From Candidatus Cryptobacteroides faecihippi (GTDB lineage Bacteria; Bacteroidota; Bacteroidia; Bacteroidales; UBA932), in assembly GCA_018066065.1 (NCBI GenBank), contig JAGHSC010000160.1, positions 1 through 7,735 on the forward strand: DNA of 7,735 nt. Reading direction: 5' to 3'. Both the position numbers and the translations under genes were made by a program. Numbering within the stretch: position 1 is the first letter of the stretch; every line of letters starts with the position of its first letter. The notes below the pieces were generated by a model. That model was not told the DNA's origin and did not search any database. It worked only from the letters and a program-made list of their open reading frames with translations. Positions 1-6,242 of this stretch are shown here, piece by piece.

Positions 1-3
1 TAA

Positions 4-124
4 TTATTGAATACTCCCCAAGTATCTTCCAATTGCCTTAAGGAAGTCTGCACGGTAGATTCCAAGCGGGTCGTTGTCAAACTTCAGATTGAGGAAGCCG
101 TAGCCATCGCCACCTCCCGGAGGG
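4..124 (-). other. Out-of-frame C-terminal remainder of the tandem hydrolase
   Basis: Reading the minus strand in the neighbouring frame gives GGGDGYGF, followed by about 30 residues containing GIYRADF and IGRYLGS, and stops at a TAA on positions 4-6. This matches the end of copy 1 of the same protein (GGHGCGF, then GNCRAEL and LERWLTE) closely in order and spacing. Adding one base in the CCTCCGGGAGG stretch (plus-strand 111-124) would join the frames into a protein of 714 residues. The deletion may be real, inactivating copy 2, or a sequencing or assembly error in a short G/C run; the window alone cannot decide. Confidence 0.8.
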
Positions 125-2147
125 CATGCATCTCGCATTTGACCCCGCATCTCAAGAGGGAGTCGAAATAGCGGCATTCATTCTCAGGAGAGACGCCAGG
201 GTCATCCGAGCTGAAGATGATGAATGTTTCAGGAGTGTCCGGAGTGACCTGCCTGTCAAGCGAGAACTGCCCGAGAAGCTCTTCATAGCGGGCGGAATTG
301 CTCCTCCATGCCTCGAATGAGGAATCCGTACCATCTGCCTTGGCATCTGCCCTCTTGTTCCAGCCGGCCCTGGTCCCGATCAGGTTGTTCATGCTGTCCT
401 GATGAGTCACACCCGGCTCCGATGAGATCACCGGATAGACTAGGATCGAGAAATCAGGCCTTGTGACGGCATCGACATACATCGTGGATGCCGTAGCCGC
501 CAGATGTCCTCCGGCAGAGAAGCCCATGACACCGATCTTGTCGATGCCCCATTCAGCGGCATGGTGGCGGCAGTAGCGAATGGTGTTCTGGACATCCGTG
601 ACAGGTGCCATCCAATGGCCGAACGGAAGCCTGTACTTGACGACGGCGACACTGACGCCCTGGCTGCTGAGCCAGTCTGCGACATAGGCGCCCTCGCTCT
701 TGACCGATGTGAACCAGTAGGCTCCGCCCGGGCAGACGACGACCATCTTCCCATTAGGGTTCTTCGCGAGGTAGAGATCGAAGCGGGCCGAATCTCCGGT
801 GTACTTAAGCCGTGAACCGGCTTCGACAAGCTCGTCCTTGGTACATCCATTCGACTGGCATGGACCGAGAGTGACGGTCACGCCATTCTCAACGATACCC
901 ATGTCGACGTCCTGGCCTTCAGGATACAGCAGAACCGTGCTGTCCGGAAGATGGCTGAAACGAGTCTTCGGGCCGGAATAGAGTTCAATCCTTTCATCGC
1001 TGTACTCCATGCGGCGCTCCGTGAGCCAGCGCTCCAGTTCTGAGACAAGCTCCGCACGGCAATTGCCGAGTCCATCCCTGCAGACCGGCATATCCAGACC
1101 CACGCCCGGGTCGGTGAATCCGCATCCATGGCCACCTACAGGCATGATGTGGAGCTCGGTCGGGACCTTGCAGGCCACAAGGCGGCGATAGTAATCCACC
1201 GAATTGGACGGATGGACGATCTTATCATTGGAACTCAGGAGAAGGAAGGTCGGGCAAGTCTGTGGAGTGACGGAATTCTGGAGAGAGTACTTCTCAAGCA
1301 GGGACTCATACTCGGCCTTCCTGGACCACCACTGTTCGTGGGTCAGGCCCTCTCGGGAGGTCCATTCCTTCTCAGTACCGAGAAGGCGGTCCCTTGTACC
1401 GGCATCCGTGCGCTCATGCATTGTGATGACGGGATAGAACAGTATCGCGAAATCAGGTCTGGTAAGGCTGTCCACGTACATCGTCGGGGCGGATGCCGCC
1501 AGATGTCCCCCAGCCGAGAAACCAGCGACTCCGATCTGCCTGACTCCCCACTCCCCTGCGTGATGACGGCAGTATCGGAAGGCATTCTGAACATCGGCCA
1601 GAGGTGCCTCGCGATGGGCGTGGGGCATCCTGTACTTCAGGACGGCACATGCTATGTTCCTGTCGTTGCACCACTTTGCCATGTAGGATCCTTCATTCCA
1701 GGTGGAAAGGGCCTCATAGCCGCCTCCCGGACAGGCAATGACCATCTGCCCGTTGCATCTTTCCGGAATGTAGAGGTCGATCCTGGCACTGTCGGAGACA
1801 TTCCAGATGAAGCCCCCTTCGCTGACCTTCTCCGGGCCGACGTCTCCGGTAGAGACGACAGGTCCACCTGTCACTGCGGTTCCATCCTCGACTATTCCCT
1901 GATCCACACCCTGTCCAAGCGGATAGAGATAGACAGTGCGGTCAGGCTCGTAGACTATCCCCGGAACGGAAATCTGGTTCAGCTTCTGCTCGGAGCTGAC
2001 GGCTGGAGCGGGTCTGCCGACGGAAACCACGGACCCATCAAGGACGGGACGCTTTTTCCCTGGCTTTCCGGCAAAGGCATCAAACGAAAGGGAAACGGCA
2101 GCGGACACAGCCACTGCCATCATCAAGATGTTCCTGAATTGTTTCAT
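84..2147 (-). CDS. Exported tandem alpha/beta hydrolase (esterase-like, two copies; second copy frameshifted)
   Basis: The 687-residue product starts with a signal peptide (hydrophobic core about 8-22, likely cut after AFA at 26) and then holds two homologous alpha/beta-hydrolase copies. Copy 1 (about 65-380) has the oxyanion motif CPGGGY (139-144), nucleophile motif GFSAGGH with Ser211, an acid Asp308 in SSND and His340 in GGHGCGF, a full catalytic triad. Copy 2 (about 400-687) has CPGGAY (472-477), GFSAGGH with Ser544 and SSDD with Asp649, but leaves the family pattern near residue 676 and stops early. A one-base shift restores homology (separate entry). The fold and motifs match the BD-FAE/acetylxylan-esterase type of exported hydrolases, which remove acyl groups from plant polysaccharides; the substrate here is inferred, not seen. 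Each copy is preceded by a related segment (LYP-GQ-VD-GIVE), so the whole unit was duplicated. It lies 40 bases downstream of the LysR gene on the same strand. The ATG fits the signal peptide. Confidence 0.85.
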   Translation of the reverse strand: MKQFRNILMMAVAVSAAVSLSFDAFAGKPGKKRPVLDGSVVSVGRPAPAVSSEQKLNQISVPGIVYEPDRTVYLYPLGQGVDQGIVEDGTAVTGGPVVSTGDVGPEKVSEGGFIWNVSDSARIDLYIPERCNGQMVIACPGGGYEALSTWNEGSYMAKWCNDRNIACAVLKYRMPHAHREAPLADVQNAFRYCRHHAGEWGVRQIGVAGFSAGGHLAASAPTMYVDSLTRPDFAILFYPVITMHERTDAGTRDRLLGTEKEWTSREGLTHEQWWSRKAEYESLLEKYSLQNSVTPQTCPTFLLLSSNDKIVHPSNSVDYYRRLVACKVPTELHIMPVGGHGCGFTDPGVGLDMPVCRDGLGNCRAELVSELERWLTERRMEYSDERIELYSGPKTRFSHLPDSTVLLYPEGQDVDMGIVENGVTVTLGPCQSNGCTKDELVEAGSRLKYTGDSARFDLYLAKNPNGKMVVVCPGGAYWFTSVKSEGAYVADWLSSQGVSVAVVKYRLPFGHWMAPVTDVQNTIRYCRHHAAEWGIDKIGVMGFSAGGHLAATASTMYVDAVTRPDFSILVYPVISSEPGVTHQDSMNNLIGTRAGWNKRADAKADGTDSSFEAWRSNSARYEELLGQFSLDRQVTPDTPETFIIFSSDDPGVSPENECRYFDSLLRCGVKCEMHALREVAMATASSI

Positions 2148-2153
2148 GTGTGA

Positions 2154-2171
2154 TTGTGGTTGTTACCACAA
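2154..2171. repeat. Inverted repeat, possible operator before the tandem hydrolase
   Basis: TTGTGGT and ACCACAA form perfect 7-base arms around a 4-base centre (TGTT). The repeat sits 6 bases before the hydrolase start codon and overlaps the edge of a TAnnTTTG-like element, where transcription would begin. It could be an operator or a small 5' leader hairpin. No regulator can be assigned from the sequence, though the LysR gene lies directly upstream. Confidence 0.4.
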
Positions 2172-2176
2172 ATATA
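2169..2176 (-). promoter_or_regulatory. Candidate -7 element for the tandem hydrolase
   Basis: The minus strand reads TATATTTG, an exact match to the Bacteroidota -7 consensus TAnnTTTG, 21 bases before the hydrolase ATG. No TTG lies at the usual 19-21 base spacing; the nearest is only 12 bases away. The promoter may therefore be weak or need an activator, or the gene may be read through from the LysR gene 40 bases upstream. Confidence 0.4.
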
Positions 2177-2187
2177 ATAAAAGTATG

Positions 2188-3009
2188 TCAAGCCAGCATC
2201 TGAAGCAGCAATTTGCAGCAGTCGGTCGATGCAAATGACTCGGCTGGCTCGAAATGGAGGCCCATGTCAAGCTGGTGCAGAGACCAAGAAAGGACCTTCA
2301 GCGGCTCCCTGACATCCATGCGCGGGACGATGGCGATGACATCGGGAGACTTTGCAGCAAAGGCCAGAAGGCAGTCTGGGACATCAGATTCCATGGCGAC
2401 CCTGGCGCGAAGCTCAGGCGGCAGCTTTTCTGAATATCCAGACCAGGTGGCGATCCTGGCATTATCGGGGATCATTTCCGGTGCAGCGATGGAGGCAAGC
2501 CTTGGACCGGACGTGCAGGCCAGTGCCTCGATGGACTGGATGGCAGGCACCCCTGAGCCGGAGAAGAGAAGCGGCTCTGAGGATTCTTCCAGCCACATCC
2601 GCAGATCCACATCCTGCCGGTCCTTCGGAAGGAGCCTGAAGGAAAGGTTCGGCTGAACGGCAAGCAACCTGGACAGAAGGGAAGGAAGCATCGAAGAGGC
2701 AACGGCAGGATCAGAAGCGATGCTTATGGTCATCTTCCTGCCGGCAGCATTCTTCGCCGCGAACAGAGTCTCCGCTGAAGAGTACCAGAAAAGTATCCTT
2801 TGAGCATATTCAAGGAAGGTGGCGCCTGCGGAAGTCAGGGTGACGGCACCTCTGGACCTCACGAAAAGTTCCACACCCAGAGTCTTCTCAAGCTCAGCTA
2901 TGTTCTGGCTGACCGCAGGCTGGGAGACGCCCAGTGCCCTGGCAGCGGAGGTGAAGCTGCCCATGGAGGCAACTGTCGTGAACACTTTGAGTCTGAAGTC
3001 TTCTATCAT
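2188..3009 (-). CDS. LysR-type transcriptional regulator, short effector domain
   Basis: The 273-residue protein has the typical LysR winged helix-turn-helix at the N terminus: GSFTSAARALGVSQPAVSQ (17-35), then the IAELEKTLGVELF recognition and wing region (37-49) and a linker helix to about 90. The rest (about 92-273) looks like a periplasmic-binding-protein-like effector domain, starting with KMTISIASDPAVASSMLP as LysR domains do. It is shorter than the usual roughly 300 residues and weakly conserved, so the ligand cannot be inferred. LysR proteins usually bind their own divergent control region and act on a neighbour. Here the candidates are the XRE-M16 operon across the 172-base divergent region and the hydrolase 40 bases downstream. 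A well-placed promoter ends about 15 bases before this ATG, which supports the start. Confidence 0.92.
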   Translation of the reverse strand: MIEDFRLKVFTTVASMGSFTSAARALGVSQPAVSQNIAELEKTLGVELFVRSRGAVTLTSAGATFLEYAQRILFWYSSAETLFAAKNAAGRKMTISIASDPAVASSMLPSLLSRLLAVQPNLSFRLLPKDRQDVDLRMWLEESSEPLLFSGSGVPAIQSIEALACTSGPRLASIAAPEMIPDNARIATWSGYSEKLPPELRARVAMESDVPDCLLAFAAKSPDVIAIVPRMDVREPLKVLSWSLHQLDMGLHFEPAESFASTDCCKLLLQMLA

Positions 3010-3030
3010 AAGGATGTCTTATCGTCTGCG

Positions 3031-3061
3031 CAAAGATAGCATTTCCTTCCCTCCATTGCAA
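3031..3061 (-). promoter_or_regulatory. Promoter of the LysR gene (Bacteroidota type)
   Basis: On the minus strand a TTG (-33, at 3059-3061) is followed after 20 bases by TATCTTTG (-7, at 3031-3038), an exact match to the TTG/TAnnTTTG consensus of the Bacteroidota primary sigma factor. Transcription would start near 3024 and give a leader of about 15 bases before the LysR ATG. Confidence 0.7.
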
Positions 3062-3129
3062 CAGCGCGCTTCGCAAATCGCATATTCAATAATTAATTAT
3101 CGTTTATCGAAAATAATATATCGAATTTC
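3062..3129. promoter_or_regulatory. Operator-like region between divergent promoters (palindrome and short repeats)
   Basis: The 68 bases between the two -33 boxes are AT-rich and hold ordered short repeats. TCGCA occurs at 3071 and 3078, 7 bases apart. A perfect 12-base palindrome, ATAATTAATTAT, lies at 3089-3100. TATCG occurs at 3098, 3105 and 3119, spaced 7 and 14 bases. Such an arrangement is expected of binding sites for a dimeric regulator, with LysR autoregulation or the XRE protein as the obvious candidates. This is inference: AT-rich DNA yields short repeats by chance, and no site logo is available. Confidence 0.4.
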
Positions 3130-3160
3130 TTGGATTACTCGTCCCAAATGCCTACCTTTG
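3130..3160 (+). promoter_or_regulatory. Promoter of the XRE-M16-propeller operon
   Basis: A TTG at 3130-3132 is followed after 20 bases by TACCTTTG at 3153-3160, a full match to the Bacteroidota TTG/TAnnTTTG consensus with the same spacing as the opposing LysR promoter. Transcription would start near 3167, about 15 bases before the ATG at 3182. This fixes the start of the small regulator and argues against any longer reading upstream. Confidence 0.75.
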
Positions 3161-3181
3161 CAGCAAATTGATCAAAAGGCC

Positions 3182-3400
3182 ATGCCCATCATAGTCAACA
3201 TAGATGTCATGCTCGCGAAGAGAAAGATGTCCTCGAACGAACTTGCCGCCAGGATAGGGATTACGCCAGCCAACCTTTCCATCCTCAAGACAGGAAAGGC
3301 CAAGGCTGTGAGATTCTCCACCCTGGAGTCGATCTGCAAGGCTCTGGACTGCCAGCCGGGCGACATCCTGGAACATTCAGAAATCAACGAACAACAATAA
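3182..3400 (+). CDS. Small XRE/Cro-type helix-turn-helix regulator (YozG-like)
   Basis: The 72-residue protein is almost entirely one helix-turn-helix domain of the XRE/HTH_26 type. It runs from IIVNIDVMLAKRKMS (3-17) through LAARIGITPANLSILKTGKA (21-40) to FSTLESICKALDCQPGDILEH (45-65). It should act as a DNA-binding dimer in the cytoplasm. Regulators of this family in Bacteroidota often sit beside a small DUF2975 membrane protein, to my knowledge; no such gene is present here. Instead the M16 peptidase starts 13 bases after the stop, so the regulator is probably the first gene of that operon and may control it. The frame is open much further upstream, but that stretch lies opposite the LysR gene. 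The consensus promoter ending at 3160 supports the ATG used here; an internal ATG at codon 10 would cut the domain. Confidence 0.88.
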   Translation: MPIIVNIDVMLAKRKMSSNELAARIGITPANLSILKTGKAKAVRFSTLESICKALDCQPGDILEHSEINEQQ

Positions 3401-3413
3401 AACACAGCAAAAA

Positions 3414-6236
3414 ATGAAAAGAATCTGCATGCTGATCGCTGCCCTGGCCTTTGCCGCCGGCAGCTTTGTGGCTGAAGCCCAGAACCAGCAGCTCCCGAAC
3501 GATCCTGCAGTACGCACAGGAAAGCTCGAGAACGGACTTACCTATTACATCCGTCACAACGAGAAGCCTGCCCAGAGAGCAGAGTTCTACCTTGCGACGA
3601 ACGTCGGAGCCATCCAGGAGACACCTGACCAGGATGGTCTAGCCCACTTCCTTGAGCACATGTGCTTCAACGGAACCAAGAATTTCCCTGACAAGGGCAT
3701 CCTCAACTGGCTCCAGAGCATCGGTGCTTCATTCGGCGGAAACGTCAATGCCGCAACAGGCATCGACCAGACGACCTACATGCTCAACAACATTCCTCTT
3801 GTCAGGGAGACCGTCATCGACAGCTGCCTGCTCATCCTCCATGACTATTCACACTTCGTGACGAACGACCCTGTCGAGATCGACAAGGAGCGCCCGGTCA
3901 TCATCGAGGAGAGAAGGACCAGGAGGAACGCCCAGTGGAGAACCTTCGAGAAGTCCCTTCCTTACCTCTACGGTGACAGCAAGTACGCAACCTGCACCCT
4001 CATCGGAAGCCAGGAGAATCTCGAGTCCTTCAAGCCAGAGAGCCTCGAGAACTTCTACCACACCTGGTACCGTCCTGACATGCAGGCCGTCATCGTCGTC
4101 GGAGACATCGACGTCGACGCTGTCGAGGCCAAGATCAAGGGCACATGGGCAGACATCCCTGCAGCAGAGAACCCTAAGGCCAAGGACGTCATCGAATTCG
4201 TACCGTTCGCAGAGCCAAGGGTCGCAACCATCACCGACCCTGAGACTTCCTCCGCATCCATCCAGATGGTATGGGAGGAGGCAGCACACGACGAGGCCCT
4301 CAACAGCACCGCTGCAGGCTTCTCCATGGATCTGTTCAAGGGAATCTTCTCACTCGTCATGAGAGAGAGGTTCAATGACATCACATCAAAGGCCGATGCC
4401 CCATTCCTCAGCGGTTCTGTAGGCCACGGAAGCCTCTGCGAGGCATTCGAAGGTCTCCAGGCAGTGGTTTCACTCAAGGAGGACAACATCCTCGGAGGCT
4501 ACGCAGCCTTCCTCGCAGAGCTTGAGAAGGCCAAGAGGTTTGGATTCACCGAGGGTGAGGTCTCCAGGGCTAAGGACATCATACTTGCATCTTTCGAAAA
4601 GGCTGCAAACCAGGCCGACACAAGGATGAACTCAGAGCTTGTACGCCCTCTGATCAACCACTTCTTCGACAATGAGGCTTACATGGAGCCTGCCACCGAG
4701 AACGAGATCGCCAAGGCATTCCTCGGTCAGATCAGCGCTGCGATCATGAACCAGATCGTACCTCAAATGTTCCAGGACGAGAACCTCGTAGTCATCTACA
4801 GCGGTCCTGAGAAGGCTGGAATCCAGACTCCTTCAAAGGAGCAGATCCTCGGAATCATCGCCGCTGTCGGCGAAGCTCAGATCGAAGCCCCTGAAGAGGA
4901 GGCCGCAAACGTAGCCCTCATGGACGCAGACGCGCTCAAGGGTGGAAAGGTCAAGAAGACCGCAAGCGGAATCTACGGATCGACAGTCTGGACCCTTTCC
5001 AACGGTGTCAGGGTGTTTGTCCTCCCTACCGAGTACAAGAAGGACCAGATCCTCTTCAACCTCTCACAGCAGGGTGGAGAAAGTCTCATCTCCGATGACG
5101 ACTACGCTTCCTTCGATGCCAACATCTACGGAATGTTCACCAGGAACCAGGGTCTCTCACAGTTCAAGGGAACCGAGCTCAGCAAGGTGCTCGCAGGAAA
5201 GAATGTGAACGTCCAGCCGTTCATCTCATCAATCCGCAACGGAATCACCGGAAACTCATCAGTCAAGGACCTCGAGACAGCCTTCCAGCTGCTCTACCTT
5301 GAGTATGTGGACCCTCGCTTCGACGAAGAGGAGTGGGACGCCACCATCGCTCAGCTCAACTCCATCCTCCCGAACCTTGAGAACCGTCCTGACATCAAGT
5401 TCTCCAAGAAGCTCAACGAGACCCTCTACGGCGGAAACATCAGGAAGGAATTCATCTCTGGCGAGAAGCTCGCAAAGGCAAGCCTCCCAGCCATCGAGAA
5501 GAACTACAGGAAGCTCTTCTCAAGCGCCAAGGGTGCAGACATGATCATCGTGGGCGATGTCGACCTCGAGACCCTCAAGCCACTCGTGGAGAAATACGTC
5601 GGATCACTTCCTTCAGGAAAGAAGGCCAAGTGGAAGAAGGGTGTCGAGCCTGAGATCGTCAAGGGCGAGAGCGTCACTTCATTCGCAACCGACATGGAGA
5701 CTCCTCTCACCACCGTCATCCAGGTCTACAGCCACTACAGGCCATATTCAGCCAGCGAGGATGTCATGACCGATGCTGTCAGCTACATCCTCGACCAGAT
5801 CTACACAGACACTCTCCGTGAGGAAGAAGGCGGAACATACGGTGCCTCAAGCAAGGCCAGCGCAAGGAAGAACCCTACCAGCAGAAGCCTCCTCCAGGTG
5901 GCATTCACCTGCAAGCCTTCAATGGCAGACAACCTTGCCAGGATTGCAAGGGAGGGATTCGAGAAGCTCGCTGCCGACGGCCCTACCGACGAGCAGTTCA
6001 CCAGGACCGTCGAGAACTTCAAGAAGAACATCCCTGAGAGCAGGATAAACAACAGCTACTGGCTCAGCAACATCTCCAACTACCTCAACCTCGGAATCGA
6101 CCTTGACAAGGAAAGGGAGAACGCCATCAACGGCATGAGCAAGGAGAGCATCCAGAAGGCTGCAAGCTACCTGCTTGAGTCCGGAAACTTCTTCCAGCTC
6201 ATCCAGACCCCGGGAAAGACTTCAGAGAAAGAATAG
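3414..6236 (+). CDS. Exported M16-family zinc metallopeptidase (pitrilysin/insulinase type)
   Basis: The 940-residue protein begins with a signal peptide cut most likely after AEA (22), leaving glutamine first. The first M16 unit (about 33-180) carries the inverted zinc motif HFLEH: His78 and His82 bind zinc and Glu81 is the catalytic base. The third ligand should be a glutamate in DKERPVIIEE, with Glu159 at the standard 77-residue distance. A non-catalytic M16 domain follows (about 205-385, starting near SLENFYHTWYRPDM). The C-terminal half repeats the pair: an N-type unit from about 523 (TVWTLSNGVRVFVLP) without a zinc motif, and a final domain (about 690-880) holding the conserved Arg/Tyr pair in REEEGGTYG (Arg802, Tyr809). 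This four-domain clamshell degrades peptides that fit in its chamber, here probably in the periplasm; the substrate is unknown. Length is normal for the family. The strongly biased codon choice suggests high expression. It is likely cotranscribed with both neighbours. Confidence 0.95.
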   Translation: MKRICMLIAALAFAAGSFVAEAQNQQLPNDPAVRTGKLENGLTYYIRHNEKPAQRAEFYLATNVGAIQETPDQDGLAHFLEHMCFNGTKNFPDKGILNWLQSIGASFGGNVNAATGIDQTTYMLNNIPLVRETVIDSCLLILHDYSHFVTNDPVEIDKERPVIIEERRTRRNAQWRTFEKSLPYLYGDSKYATCTLIGSQENLESFKPESLENFYHTWYRPDMQAVIVVGDIDVDAVEAKIKGTWADIPAAENPKAKDVIEFVPFAEPRVATITDPETSSASIQMVWEEAAHDEALNSTAAGFSMDLFKGIFSLVMRERFNDITSKADAPFLSGSVGHGSLCEAFEGLQAVVSLKEDNILGGYAAFLAELEKAKRFGFTEGEVSRAKDIILASFEKAANQADTRMNSELVRPLINHFFDNEAYMEPATENEIAKAFLGQISAAIMNQIVPQMFQDENLVVIYSGPEKAGIQTPSKEQILGIIAAVGEAQIEAPEEEAANVALMDADALKGGKVKKTASGIYGSTVWTLSNGVRVFVLPTEYKKDQILFNLSQQGGESLISDDDYASFDANIYGMFTRNQGLSQFKGTELSKVLAGKNVNVQPFISSIRNGITGNSSVKDLETAFQLLYLEYVDPRFDEEEWDATIAQLNSILPNLENRPDIKFSKKLNETLYGGNIRKEFISGEKLAKASLPAIEKNYRKLFSSAKGADMIIVGDVDLETLKPLVEKYVGSLPSGKKAKWKKGVEPEIVKGESVTSFATDMETPLTTVIQVYSHYRPYSASEDVMTDAVSYILDQIYTDTLREEEGGTYGASSKASARKNPTSRSLLQVAFTCKPSMADNLARIAREGFEKLAADGPTDEQFTRTVENFKKNIPESRINNSYWLSNISNYLNLGIDLDKERENAINGMSKESIQKAASYLLESGNFFQLIQTPGKTSEKE

Positions 6237-6242
6237 TATCCC

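Noticed and set aside
111..124. Phase variation by a homopolymer tract at the frameshift
   Set aside because: The run is only three bases long, too short for the slipped-strand variation typical of phase-variable genes.
100..130. Programmed ribosomal frameshifting at the hydrolase break
   Set aside because: There is no slippery heptamer, no A/T run and no clear downstream pseudoknot; the site is a short G/C stretch, so a mutation or sequencing error is simpler.
1128..2153. Long open frame of 341 codons on the plus strand
   Set aside because: It lies fully opposite the tandem hydrolase, which has clear domain motifs. The translation shows no recognisable domain or signal peptide; it is open because of codon bias on the other strand.
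2819..3181. Upstream extension of the XRE reading frame, which would make a 193-residue protein
   Set aside because: The extra part runs opposite the LysR gene and through the divergent promoters, and the XRE domain is complete from 3182. The consensus promoter ending at 3160 would lie inside such a gene.
3849..4489. Two overlapping minus-strand open frames of about 145 codons inside the M16 gene
   Set aside because: They are opposite a well-conserved coding region, have low-complexity composition and no upstream promoter-like sequence.
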